34,009 nt of DNA, taken from Bacteroidota bacterium. Its GTDB lineage: Bacteria > Bacteroidota > Rhodothermia > Rhodothermales > Bin80. The DNA is taken from the NCBI GenBank assembly GCA_028875125.1, contig JAPPGC010000088.1, positions 1-34,009 on the forward strand, given 5' to 3'. The stretch's first letter is position 1, and every line of letters starts with the position of its first letter. Positions 1 through 7,724 of the stretch are shown in pieces. The notes under the pieces are model-generated. The model did no database searches. It was not told the DNA's origin and saw only the letters and a program-made list of their open reading frames with translations. Made by a program: the position numbers and the translations under genes.

Positions 1-186
1 TAGGGGATAGGGAATCTCAGTAAAAAATCCACTACAATGTCGAACTTGCGTCAGGGCCGATGGCGTGCCCTCATAGTGGACGATGCCTGGCCGCTCCCGG
101 ACATTCTGGGTGGCTATGCCGGCCATCTTCAGATGGGTGGAAGCCGCGACACCTTCAAAACTGCCATGCATAGGTGAATTCCCCAT
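1..186 (-). CDS. Possible partial ORF running off the window edge, unrecognised
   Basis: An open frame enters from the left edge on the minus strand, with an ATG at about 186. It reads MGNSPMHGSFEGVAASTHLK and continues to the edge without a stop (about 62 codons). An in-frame TAG lies just upstream at 208-210, and open-looking segments in other frames continue further upstream. This could be a real gene start or the end of a decayed longer gene. I do not recognise the family and the sequence is too short to judge. Confidence 0.22.
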   Translation of the reverse strand, partial: MGNSPMHGSFEGVAASTHLKMAGIATQNVRERPGIVHYEGTPSALTQVRHCSGFFTEIPYPL

Positions 187-443
187 TCCGAAAGATTCCA
201 ACCGAACCTAGCCTGAATTTCCAATCACGTTCTTGATGACAATCGGGGCTTCGTTTGCGCGTGGAGTTAGGCGTATTCAAGGATGAGGTTTCGATCATGC
301 AACCAGGAGATTGGTCCTTGGGAACCGACATGTCCGGCTAACCAAAATTCTGTATTATGTGCCCGAATGGTGAGTCGTAATATCCAATATCACACGACAG
401 GGCCGTCCGATCCCCCACAGGCTGAGGGCCAATAATGCTCGGA
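187..443. other. Gap with short, frame-shifting open segments and an inverted repeat
   Basis: No convincing intact gene lies here. On the minus strand, short open stretches follow one another in different frames and are interrupted by stops (TAA at 267-269, TGA at 277-279, TAG at 208-210). This is what a decayed coding region would look like, but chance is not excluded. An 8-bp inverted repeat, CCCCCACA at 412-419 and TGTGGGGG at 448-455, straddles the right boundary. It has no T-run, so it is not a typical terminator. Confidence 0.3.
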
Positions 444-770
444 TCATTGTGGGGGCTGGAAACGTTCCGCCGGTGGGCCAATCGGTCTGTGACTGGTCCA
501 GGGTGTTCGGTCGACAAATCGTGCGCGCTGGGCTTCATACTTTCGTTGGAGTGGGGACTGGGGTGGAAGGACGATATTTTCGAATTCATGGTGGGTAAGC
601 GTCATTAACATCATTACGGCGGTCTCAGGCGGTCCCTGGCCCGGCAGAAGGGCTAGGTTGTTTCTAACAGCGAACAAAGAGACAGCATCCTGCTTGGGTT
701 GTACGCTTGCATCATGGTCATAGCCCGACAAGGCGAAGTACACGACTAATTGCCATTGCTTAATCTCCAT
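444..770 (-). CDS. Hypothetical protein, 108 aa, downstream of the propeller lipoprotein
   Basis: This minus-strand ORF of 108 codons starts with ATG inside the last 11 bases of the propeller lipoprotein gene, an overlap compatible with translational coupling. The product starts MEIKQWQLVVYFAL, has no signal peptide or clear membrane segment, and its C-terminal third is rich in proline, arginine and glutamine. I recognise no domain. The main support is position: it would be the last member of the minus-strand series mutY, membrane protein, Cys-rich ORF, lipoprotein. It may equally be a chance ORF. Confidence 0.3.
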   Translation of the reverse strand: MEIKQWQLVVYFALSGYDHDASVQPKQDAVSLFAVRNNLALLPGQGPPETAVMMLMTLTHHEFENIVLPPQSPLQRKYEAQRARFVDRTPWTSHRPIGPPAERFQPPQ

Positions 771-1818
771 CGGATTGGGGCAGTACGAACCTGTATCTAA
801 TCAAAATGGGATTCCCAACCTCGCCGTCGGGCAATGGCTCGTGCTCCCCTTCAGCGTATAAATAGCCGTTACCAGCGGACTTTGGAATCACATGTGAAAT
901 CGTGCTGCGACCCGGGAACTGTCCTGTATTGCTGGCTACGCTAATCCCAATCAGGTGACCAGATTCTTCGCTCCATCTGGCCCACTCCCGGTCTAGTTGA
1001 AAAAACGGCACCATTCGCGTGGATTTGTCAAGTGCAAATACGCCTATGCCCATAGGATACTCGAGTATTTGCTCAATAGGCGGAATTCCAGACACGTCAT
1101 TTGGCCGCCGCCGGAAGAAATCAGGTTGATATCGAATCCGACTGTTGTCTACTCTCACCGGCCACGAATCCATATCCTCGATATAGTGATAGTGCGCACC
1201 ATCGTCAAAGCACTCAATAGATCTCCCCGGCAGTCCACTGTGGGTCAAGTTCAACATGGTAAGCCGAGGCGAGCGAATTTGAATATCCGTCAAATGTGCT
1301 AATGTTGAATCGTACACGCTCACTGACGTTGTTTCTCGAGGATCCTTCAAATGCATGAAAATTGAGTCTTCCTGTGTACAAATTGATTTTGAGTACATAT
1401 TCCACAATCTGGTTCCAACCAGGCAATCACCGCCCCGGTCGAATACCGCAGCTCCCTGACCCCGGGACATCACCACAATTCGCCCGCCACCAAGAAAGCG
1501 CGAACTTGCAGGAAGAAAACCACCCTCGTCGGGGACACAGTCGGGCACGGAATATGACGCCAGGTGCATTCCTGTTGCGGAAAACAAGTGAGTAATTTGG
1601 CCTGCTTCGTCAGTGATAAGTAAGTTTCCGGCTTCGTCAACATCAATGAAAGTGTAATGACCAACGAGCACTGACGCATCTACCCTAATGGTGTCGACCG
1701 GCTGAAACAGCTCACTAAACGACACCATTTGCGAACGTACCACGCGAATCTCGTCACTCTCCGGACGGCACCCTATCCCCATCAGCGCAATAAGCATTAA
1801 CGTGACTTGATTTCGCAT
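760..1818 (-). CDS. Putative 6-bladed beta-propeller lipoprotein
   Basis: A 352-residue exported protein. The N-terminus MRNQVTLMLIALMGIGC is a short lipoprotein signal with the presumed acylated Cys at residue 17, so it should sit in the membrane facing the periplasm or cell surface. The rest is beta-rich and repetitive, with blade-like segments such as FIDVDEAGNLLITDEAGQI (about residues 57-75). This resembles the BF3164-like/6-bladed beta-propeller lipoproteins common in Bacteroidota. Those proteins often lie beside small cysteine-rich peptides, and a 64-residue Cys-rich ORF ends 9 bases upstream here. Biochemical function in the family is unknown. The family call rests on pattern and context; the lipoprotein call is firmer. 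Six Cys besides the lipobox Cys are scattered through the protein. Confidence 0.68.
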   Translation of the reverse strand: MRNQVTLMLIALMGIGCRPESDEIRVVRSQMVSFSELFQPVDTIRVDASVLVGHYTFIDVDEAGNLLITDEAGQITHLFSATGMHLASYSVPDCVPDEGGFLPASSRFLGGGRIVVMSRGQGAAVFDRGGDCLVGTRLWNMYSKSICTQEDSIFMHLKDPRETTSVSVYDSTLAHLTDIQIRSPRLTMLNLTHSGLPGRSIECFDDGAHYHYIEDMDSWPVRVDNSRIRYQPDFFRRRPNDVSGIPPIEQILEYPMGIGVFALDKSTRMVPFFQLDREWARWSEESGHLIGISVASNTGQFPGRSTISHVIPKSAGNGYLYAEGEHEPLPDGEVGNPILIRYRFVLPQSDGD

Positions 1819-1827
1819 CTGTGAAGC

Positions 1828-2022
1828 TTACGGCGTTACATAAATTGGACAAGGTTCACTCGCCCAAACTAATTTTCCTGGAGTCGCACAGCCCGGTGAC
1901 AGGTACTTTTTACACTCGTTAAGACAGGCATTCATCCAGTAACAGGGACTATTGCCGCTACCACAGTCCCTATTTGTCGCGTGATGGGTCCGAAAAATCG
2001 TATCACTGCCTGATGCTCTCAC
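1828..2022 (-). CDS. Small cysteine-rich protein, 64 aa
   Basis: A 64-codon ORF with a GTG start whose first bases overlap the stop of the upstream membrane-protein gene (GTGA). It ends 9 bases before the propeller lipoprotein start, so it looks co-transcribed. The product has six Cys at 20, 27, 33, 37, 45 and 58, mostly in the C-terminal half, and no obvious signal peptide. An in-frame TAG about seven codons upstream rules out a longer N-terminus in this frame. It resembles in style, not in motif, the small Cys-rich peptides found beside propeller lipoproteins in Bacteroidota (NVEALA-type); the NVEALA motif itself is absent. It may be a real peptide, the truncated end of one, or a chance ORF. 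Confidence 0.4.
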   Translation of the reverse strand: MRASGSDTIFRTHHATNRDCGSGNSPCYWMNACLNECKKYLSPGCATPGKLVWASEPCPIYVTP

Positions 2023-2519
2023 GGGAGACGCTTTGCGTGGGGTCTACGGATTCCCTTAGGTTGGGCAAGTATTTCACTAAGCAGGATTGCAGTCTGCGCC
2101 GAGGATGGATTCTTGAGCTGCCGCGAAATGGCACGCGCCGCCGGTGTAGCTGAGCTACGCCGCTTTTGTGTGTTCAGATGTATGGGTTCAGTCTGGGCCG
2201 GTTTTGCCTGCCTGACCGACGGCAATCTTTCGGGTCTGGATGCAGTGGAGGGGAAGTTGTCGCGCTCGATGCTGCCGGATGGACGGAATTCATCAGACCA
2301 ATTAAAGGGTACGGGAATGGGCTCCGGCTGCGGGGATGGAGGTGGTGCACTGGACCGAGACTTCTCCTGCGATGAACTTGGAAAGTCTCCCAACACATCT
2401 TCAAGAGACCAAGGCTCCTGTTTTTTTTGCTCTTGTTGTTTCTTTTTGGCAGCTCTACCTAGTAGCGTAAAAACGAGATACAGCACACCAAGAATGATGT
2501 AGAGAAGCGTTTCGTTCAT
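2019..2519 (-). CDS. Small membrane-anchored hypothetical protein downstream of mutY
   Basis: A 166-residue protein with one N-terminal membrane segment (residues 4-21, LLYIILGVLYLVFTLLG). A strongly basic stretch (RAAKKKQQEQKK) follows and should keep the long C-terminal part in the cytoplasm. The middle (about 45-130) is proline/serine-rich and low in complexity, probably disordered. The end carries a short conserved-looking helix, ILLSEILAQPKGIR (about 145-158), resembling the SEIL-xPP-KALR tail seen in many small Bacteroidota/Chlorobi hypothetical proteins. Its ATG overlaps the mutY stop by four bases (ATGA), so the two are probably translated from one message. Function is unknown. Confidence 0.72.
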   Translation of the reverse strand: MNETLLYIILGVLYLVFTLLGRAAKKKQQEQKKQEPWSLEDVLGDFPSSSQEKSRSSAPPPSPQPEPIPVPFNWSDEFRPSGSIERDNFPSTASRPERLPSVRQAKPAQTEPIHLNTQKRRSSATPAARAISRQLKNPSSAQTAILLSEILAQPKGIRRPHAKRLP

Positions 2520-3598
2520 GATGTTTCAGTTGATGGAGCTGTGATTAGATTCAGGATGCGTCGATTGGCTTTTGGGAATGCAAACCTGTGCAATGCATCA
2601 GGTTTAACCCAAGCAGTTGTCAATCCTCCAGTTGACACCGGTTTCCCATTGGCAATCGTACATTCATACACTCGAAGTGTAATACGGAAGTGAGTATACG
2701 CATGTTGGACCTTACCAACCATATTCCCCACGATCACCTCTACGCCAAGCTCCTCATGCAGTTCACGCGCGCAGGTTTCCGCTCCCGATTCACCTTGCTT
2801 CGCTTTGCCGCCCGGCAACTCCCAGAGACCGCCAAGAAGACCTTCAGGAGCGCGTTGCTGAATGAGTATTTGTCCAGTAGAATTGCGGAGTATTCCTGCG
2901 GCTACATCATGGTGTGGAATAGGGTTCTTTTTCTTTGGAGCCGGATAGCTTTCGGGAGTACCCTCTGACCAGGAGAGGCAATGATTTTGAAGCGGGCAAA
3001 CAGTGCATTGGGGGTTCTTTGGTGTACACACTTGTGAACCAAGCTCCATCATTGCCTGATTATGATCCCCGGGTCGAGGCCTGCAAAGCAGCGTATCAGC
3101 GAGTTGCTGGATGGATTTAGCTGGGCTTCCGGGATGTGCAAACAGGCGGGAAAGTACACGGCGAACATTTCCGTCAACCGCAGCTACACCTTCCCCGAAT
3201 GCAATGGAGGCAATCGCCCGACTCGTATACGGACCAATTCCGGGAAGTAAGCGCAACTCGCTGCAGTTTGATGGGAGGTGGCCTGAGGCAACGACTTTCC
3301 GGGCTGCCGCGTGCAAATTTCGAGCTCGTGCATAATATCCGAGTCCCTCCCAAACACGCAAAACGTCATCCAGATCTGCTTCAGCAAGTACCTCAAGTGT
3401 CGGAAAAGCTGTCAGAAACTGCTCGTAGTATGTCCAAACCTGATCAACCCTGGTTTGCTGAAGCATGACCTCTGAGAGCCAAATCGCGTACAGGTCTGTT
3501 TGATCACGCCAGGGAAGGTTCCGATGATGGAGATCGTACCACTCCAATAGTTTATTCTGGAGTTCTTTCGTTACAGTTGTAGGTATCTGGGTATCCAA
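2516..3598 (-). CDS. mutY: A/G-specific adenine DNA glycosylase MutY
   Basis: Removes adenine mispaired with 8-oxoguanine or guanine, the base-excision step that prevents G:C to T:A mutation. The 360-residue product has the full set of family marks: catalytic Glu43 in LSEVMLQQT, the helix-hairpin-helix LPGIGPYTSRAI (118-129), catalytic Asp142 in VDGNVRRV, and the iron-sulfur cluster ligands Cys191, Cys198, Cys201 and Cys207 (C-x6-C-x2-C-x5-C). A C-terminal NUDIX-like domain follows (from about 230) with a recognisable box GGKAKQGESGAETCARELHE (263-282) then ELG, the part that reads 8-oxoG opposite the adenine. Length is normal for the family. It heads the minus-strand series and is divergent from the outer-membrane protein gene at 3664. 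Confidence 0.97.
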   Translation of the reverse strand: MDTQIPTTVTKELQNKLLEWYDLHHRNLPWRDQTDLYAIWLSEVMLQQTRVDQVWTYYEQFLTAFPTLEVLAEADLDDVLRVWEGLGYYARARNLHAAARKVVASGHLPSNCSELRLLPGIGPYTSRAIASIAFGEGVAAVDGNVRRVLSRLFAHPGSPAKSIQQLADTLLCRPRPGDHNQAMMELGSQVCTPKNPQCTVCPLQNHCLSWSEGTPESYPAPKKKNPIPHHDVAAGILRNSTGQILIQQRAPEGLLGGLWELPGGKAKQGESGAETCARELHEELGVEVIVGNMVGKVQHAYTHFRITLRVYECTIANGKPVSTGGLTTAWVKPDALHRFAFPKANRRILNLITAPSTETS

Positions 3599-3663
3599 AA
3601 GGATCGGTGAACATGTTACACCGAATATTACTTCACTCGCGGATTACCTGTTCAGTAGACTTC

Positions 3664-5343
3664 ATGAGGGCATACTTGCGAAGTTTTTGTCTGTGCGTGT
3701 TTGTTTTTGTGATGGTGTTGCACGCCAATGCCCAATGGCAGTTCGTAGTTGACGGTGAGGTCTGGCCGTGGACGCCGGATGAGATTGCTGAAAGTATGCT
3801 CACACCGGAGCAGCAGGCAATCCGAATGCTACATCAGGAAGGTTACCTGCATGCCGCCATTGATTCTCAAGACACAAAATCCCGGGTATTTTTTGTATCT
3901 CTGGGAGATCGTGCACGTGTAGGCAAAGTCAGTTTTCTAGGGATAGAGAGCATTGATTCAAAAACAATACAATCCCCCCTGAAACAGGATGACTGGATCA
4001 CGTCGGATGTCCTGACAAGGTCGGCGGAAGCAATACTGGATGCGTACTCAGAGGAGGGCTATTTATTGGCCGAAGTCGTCATAGAGGCACTGATTCCCCT
4101 TGACAGTGCACGGTATGATGTAGTTATGCGTGTGCAGGAGGGCGTGCCTGCGCGACTTGATCGTGTTGTGTTACGAGGGGCTAGGCGAACGGGCCAGGTC
4201 TATGTACGGCATGTTGTCGGGCTGACACCTGGAAGCGTTCTTAAGGATTATAGTCCGGCAGATATGCAACGTAAGCTGGAAGCCACAGGCGTGTTCAGTC
4301 ACGTGGATACGCCTGTGCTCTATCAGGCAACAGACAGCAGTGTCGCAATTCACGTTCCAGTCACGGAAAGTCCCCCCGGTGCGTTTGATTTGGCATTGGG
4401 GTATGAGCGGGCAGAAGGAGGCAGAGGGGCTCTGGTTGGCAGCGGAAGCCTGGCACTCAGAAACTTATTCGGTAGAGGGCGTACGCTGGAGCTGACATTG
4501 AACCGGGCCCCCGGTCAACTAGGGCATGTCTTGGTGAATGCTGAAGCCCCGCTAGTGCTAGGGCTACCTCTGAGTTTAGCCCTCTCCTTTGAAGGATTAC
4601 AGCAGGACTCCACCTATGGTAAACGTGATTATGGACTGCAGTTAGGCTATTGGATCGATTCCTCAACACAGATCTTTGCAAGTGTAGCCCGGGAAATCAC
4701 ACGGCCGGGTCTCGCGGGTACGGAGGTGATAGCGGGCAGGCAGCGAATCCCGATAGCCGATGCACTTTTCATAGGCGGTGGAATCCATATCAGGCAGGTT
4801 GATCATGCGTTGAGTCCTACACGAGGCTATCTGCTGAGTATGCTGGCAGAAAGCGGAACGAAAGACGCGGAGCAAATCGTCGAGATAGAAGAGCCCGTCC
4901 ATGAACAAAACAGTCTGCGTCAGGGCCGTCTCAGCGTCCGGGGGCGTGTGTATGTTCCCCTGCGCGGGCGCAGTCTATTAGTCACAGGCGGGGAAATAAT
5001 GTTGGTGCGTAGCCGGCAACTTGACGAAAGTGACCTGTTCAGGGTAGGTGGGGCCCAGAGTCTGCGAGGTTATGACGAACAGCGTTTTCGTGCATCGCTG
5101 GTTACACGGTTGCTGACAGAATTTCGATATCTGATTGATCGTGTGAATTATGGTTTTGGGTTTTTTGATCTTGGGTATCTGGATGATCACAAGACATCAC
5201 AGTCCGTTGACGGGTGGTATCCCGGGTTTGGCGTTGGTTTCCAAATTAGCACCGCGGCAGGTATCATAAACCTGACGTTCGCTTCAAATACTGAGGATTT
5301 GTCTGCCGTGCGGGCCCACATTGGGTTATCGCTTGGGCTTTAA
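3664..5343 (+). CDS. Omp85/BamA-TamA superfamily outer-membrane protein
   Basis: Outer-membrane beta-barrel protein of the Omp85 superfamily, which inserts or translocates proteins at the outer membrane. I chose the ATG at 3664 rather than an in-frame ATG at 3607, because the product then begins with a clean signal peptide (MRAYLRSFCLCVFVFVMVLH, then ANAQ) and 65 bases remain as a shared promoter region with divergent mutY. Residues about 25-230 form POTRA-like repeats (VSFLGIESIDSKTI; VVLRGARRTGQVYVRHVVGL). The remainder is a D15-type barrel with the diagnostic loop-6 motif SLRGYDEQRF near residue 467. At 559 residues it is closer to TamA size than BamA. rsmE starts four bases after its stop, so they probably form one operon. 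Its exact partner or substrate cannot be told from the sequence. Confidence 0.9.
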   Translation: MRAYLRSFCLCVFVFVMVLHANAQWQFVVDGEVWPWTPDEIAESMLTPEQQAIRMLHQEGYLHAAIDSQDTKSRVFFVSLGDRARVGKVSFLGIESIDSKTIQSPLKQDDWITSDVLTRSAEAILDAYSEEGYLLAEVVIEALIPLDSARYDVVMRVQEGVPARLDRVVLRGARRTGQVYVRHVVGLTPGSVLKDYSPADMQRKLEATGVFSHVDTPVLYQATDSSVAIHVPVTESPPGAFDLALGYERAEGGRGALVGSGSLALRNLFGRGRTLELTLNRAPGQLGHVLVNAEAPLVLGLPLSLALSFEGLQQDSTYGKRDYGLQLGYWIDSSTQIFASVAREITRPGLAGTEVIAGRQRIPIADALFIGGGIHIRQVDHALSPTRGYLLSMLAESGTKDAEQIVEIEEPVHEQNSLRQGRLSVRGRVYVPLRGRSLLVTGGEIMLVRSRQLDESDLFRVGGAQSLRGYDEQRFRASLVTRLLTEFRYLIDRVNYGFGFFDLGYLDDHKTSQSVDGWYPGFGVGFQISTAAGIINLTFASNTEDLSAVRAHIGLSLGL

Positions 5344-5347
5344 GAAA

Positions 5348-6043
5348 ATGGATCGATTTTTCTTTGTTCCACCCGAATTTTTTCTGTCGGACGGATATGT
5401 GGAATTTCCTCCAGATGAAGCGAATCATGCATTCAAAGTGCTGAGATTGCGTACGAGTGCAGTCGTTTCCGTGGTTGACGGTCAAGGCGTCTGCGTCAAG
5501 GTACAAATTGAGCAGTGTGACCGACAAGGAGTGCGTGGGCGGATTATTGTCGCGCAGGAGAATCCGTGTGAGCCAACCCGGAAGCTGACAATTGGACTCG
5601 CTTTACTTAAGCAGCGGAGCCGGTACAAGATGTTCTTGGAGAAATCAGTTGAGTTAGGGGTAACCACCATTCTGCCTCTGATCACCGAACGAACTGAGTC
5701 TAGAACCTGGCGAAAGGACCGCGCTACACAGGTCATGATTGCAGCCCTGAAACAGTGCAGGCGAAGCAAGCTCCCCGAACTTCAATCGCCAAAACCTCTG
5801 GATTCGGTATTGGGACCAGATCTACTTCTTGCTGACCCCAATGCAACAACGTCCTTACTGACTATTGTTGACCGGAGTCGAGATCCGGTTACGATATTGA
5901 TCGGGCCCGAAGGGGGCTTTTCTGAAAACGAGCGTATACTTGCTCAAGCGCGTGGTGCGACACTGGTTCGGTTGGGCCCGCGTCATCTTCGTGCCGAAAC
6001 CGCGGCCATATGCAGTGCGGCCGCAGTTATGCTTGCAGGTTAA
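5348..6043 (+). CDS. rsmE: 16S rRNA (uracil-1498-N3)-methyltransferase RsmE
   Basis: Methylates N3 of U1498 in helix 44 of 16S rRNA using S-adenosylmethionine. The start at 5348 gives MDRFFFVPPEFF, the usual RsmE N-terminus, and avoids overlap with the preceding gene; an in-frame ATG at 5321 would overlap it. The N-terminal PUA-like domain (about 1-70) contains HAFKVLRLR. The C-terminal SPOUT (trefoil-knot) domain carries LLKQRSRYKMFLEKSVELGV and the cofactor-binding signature GPEGGFSENE (about 186-195), followed by LRAETAAICSAAAVML. The 231-residue length is typical. It sits between the Omp85 gene and secG, all on the plus strand. Confidence 0.96.
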   Translation: MDRFFFVPPEFFLSDGYVEFPPDEANHAFKVLRLRTSAVVSVVDGQGVCVKVQIEQCDRQGVRGRIIVAQENPCEPTRKLTIGLALLKQRSRYKMFLEKSVELGVTTILPLITERTESRTWRKDRATQVMIAALKQCRRSKLPELQSPKPLDSVLGPDLLLADPNATTSLLTIVDRSRDPVTILIGPEGGFSENERILAQARGATLVRLGPRHLRAETAAICSAAAVMLAG

Positions 6044-6100
6044 TGCGGAACGGATTGTTCATTCGGCAGTAGCACCGGACCAGATCAGTTTTCTCCTTAC

Positions 6101-6460
6101 ATGTTCACGTTTCTGATTGTCGTCATCACGCTTATAGGGATAGTTATGACCGGCCTTATTTTGCTTCAGGCGGGCAAGGGAGGCGGTTTGGCAGGTATAG
6201 CCTCTGGGGGAGCAACAACCCAGATACTGGGGGCTCGGCAGGCGCCCGATGTGCTTGAGAAAGGTACATGGATCATGGCAACGGTGTTCATTGTGCTTTG
6301 TGTACTTACCAATTTCGTCATTGATGACGGTGGTTCCCAGAAGAGCGTTCTCCAGCAGTCACCGCAGACGAATCAGCAAACGCTCCCGGCTCCTGAAGAA
6401 TTACCTCCGCCACCATTGGAGGACGCCTTGCCTCCTCCTCCCGTGGAGGACGGAGAGTAG
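6101..6460 (+). CDS. secG: Protein-export membrane protein SecG
   Basis: Small auxiliary subunit of the SecYEG translocon in the inner membrane. The 119-residue product has two hydrophobic segments (about 2-22 and 55-74) joined by the conserved loop LQAGKGGGLAGIASGGATTQ, ending ILGARQAPDVLEKGTW, the standard SecG signature. The C-terminal tail (about 80-119) is acidic and rich in proline and glutamine (PPPPLEDALPPPPVEDGE), as in many Bacteroidota-related SecG proteins. It begins 57 bases after rsmE and is probably in the same transcription unit, or has a weak promoter in that gap. RNase P RNA lies tail to tail with it. Confidence 0.95.
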   Translation: MFTFLIVVITLIGIVMTGLILLQAGKGGGLAGIASGGATTQILGARQAPDVLEKGTWIMATVFIVLCVLTNFVIDDGGSQKSVLQQSPQTNQQTLPAPEELPPPPLEDALPPPPVEDGE

Positions 6461-6463
6461 CAG

Positions 6464-6490
6464 GGCGACCCTCTTGTCAGAAGGCCGCCC
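6464..6490. terminator. Imperfect GC-rich hairpin between secG and rnpB ends
   Basis: Downstream of secG, GGGCGACC and GGCCGCCC pair in an 8-bp stem with one mismatch around a 12-base loop. It lies between two convergent units, so it could help end either transcript. Neither strand has a T-run after it, which makes intrinsic termination uncertain. Confidence 0.3.
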
Positions 6491-6499
6491 CGGCGGCGC

Positions 6500-6902
6500 G
6501 TGCCGGCCTGTAAGCCGAATTCTGTCTGCCCCGATGCCGTAGCCGCTGCTCAGCAGAACGAGGGGGATCATCATCTATCTAGGACCAGTGTCACCACTGG
6601 CCTCAAGCGGCCTACCCGCATCGCTGGTTTGGCGGGTCGCCATATCGCCTAGGCGTGCGATGCTGTTTGGCCTTGCTCCACGTAGGGTTTACCTAGCCGC
6701 CAGGGTCACCCCTGAAGCTGGTGGGCTCTTACCCCACCATTTCACCCATCACCTGTGGCCATTTACGGCTCATCGGCTGGTATACTTTCTGTTGCACTTG
6801 CCGTCACCGCTTGTGCGGTGCCTTCCCGTTAGGAAGTACGCTACCCTATGGAGTTCGGACTTTCCTCCCTGCCTGACGGCAGAGCGATGATCCGGCCGAC
6901 AC
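6500..6902 (-). ncRNA. rnpB: RNase P RNA (bacterial type A-like)
   Basis: Catalytic RNA of ribonuclease P, which cleaves the 5' leader from tRNA precursors. Read on the minus strand, the 5' part contains the near-universal GAGGAAAGTCCGAACTCC followed by ATAGGGTAG (P4/J3-4 region), and the 3' part contains ACAGAATTCGGCTTACAGG, which pairs back to form P4 and the end of the molecule. I set the ends by the P1 helix: GTGTCGGCC at the 5' end pairs with GGCCGGCAC at the 3' end, nine pairs with one G-U. This gives about 403 nt, a normal length. The exact mature ends are uncertain by a few bases. No protein-coding frame should be called over this interval. Confidence 0.95.
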
Positions 6903-6919
6903 GTTTCTGGTTAAGATAC

Positions 6920-7672
6920 TCAGCTTAAATCACTGGTCACTTGCTCATAGAATTCACTGTCAACAATAATGCGACCAGTTTGCTCACATGGGATGATCCG
7001 GTTACGTTGACGAATCTCTACTTGCCGCTGTGGCGGGACTGCAAAGCCGCCAGCAGCGCCGCGCTGCAACATAACGACCGCACGACCATCCCTGTATCGT
7101 TTTCGTAATCTCATATACGCTCTCAAGTAGCGGTTGTCTACCTGAGATTCTGCATTCTTACGCAATCCTTCCAGCTCCTTTTTTCGCTGTTCTGTAGTTG
7201 CTAACACCTCGTTCAGCTGTTCACGTTTTTTCTCAAGAAGGTCAGCTAGTTCAACGAGGCGCTGCTGTGCTTCTTCAACCAGGGCACCGTTTGTTTCGAG
7301 AGTGCCTGCGGTGGTCTCAATAAGCTTTTCTGCCGCGGCTATACGCTCGCGCTGTGCCTCTATCTCCTTGGTGAGCGCGTCGTACTCGCGATTGTTTCGA
7401 ACCTGGAGTTGTTGCTCTTCGTATTTCTTTATGAGGCCTTCGGCGTCTTCGATATCAAACTCGCTGCGACGACGCGACACGTCAATATCCTGCTGCTCCT
7501 GCGTGATCTTGCCCATTCGGGTTGTCAGTCCTGCAGACTCGTCTTCAAGGTCCATGATCTCGTCGGGCAAATCTCCTCGCTCTTTCACCACTTGATCAAT
7601 GAGCGTATCAATATGCTGCAACCGGACGAGTGCACGCAGTTGGTGGCCAATTGTCGTTTCTGTAGTACTCAT
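6920..7672 (-). CDS. CT398-like coiled-coil protein with degenerate C4 zinc ribbon
   Basis: A 250-residue cytoplasmic protein. Residues about 10-190 form a long antiparallel coiled coil rich in Glu, Gln, Lys and Arg (EEQQLQVRNNREYDALTKEI is the family's typical central turn). The C-terminus is the position of a C4-type zinc ribbon in the DUF164/CT398 family. Bacteroidota relatives read roughly C-G-G-C then PPQRQ then C-E-x-C-GRI. Here the same layout is kept (GAAGGFAVPPQRQVEIRQRN, then RIIPCEQTGRIIVD), but only one Cys is left, so classic zinc binding looks lost. Precise function is unknown; relatives have been linked to secretion or nucleic-acid functions. It is followed upstream, on the same strand, by the Nif3-like gene, a common pairing. 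Confidence 0.88.
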   Translation of the reverse strand: MSTTETTIGHQLRALVRLQHIDTLIDQVVKERGDLPDEIMDLEDESAGLTTRMGKITQEQQDIDVSRRRSEFDIEDAEGLIKKYEEQQLQVRNNREYDALTKEIEAQRERIAAAEKLIETTAGTLETNGALVEEAQQRLVELADLLEKKREQLNEVLATTEQRKKELEGLRKNAESQVDNRYLRAYMRLRKRYRDGRAVVMLQRGAAGGFAVPPQRQVEIRQRNRIIPCEQTGRIIVDSEFYEQVTSDLS

Positions 7673-7724
7673 ATAGTCAAGTATAAAAGGTAGCGCGCTT
7701 CAACGAATCTAGATGGATTCGGGT

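Noticed and set aside
2113-2502. Plus-strand 129-codon open frame rich in cysteine
   Set aside because: Opposite the membrane-anchored protein gene; its Cys-rich look comes from reading the Lys/Gln/Pro-rich sense codons backwards.
6588-6890. Plus-strand 100-codon open frame
   Set aside because: It lies within the RNase P RNA gene on the opposite strand, whose conserved sequences are clear.
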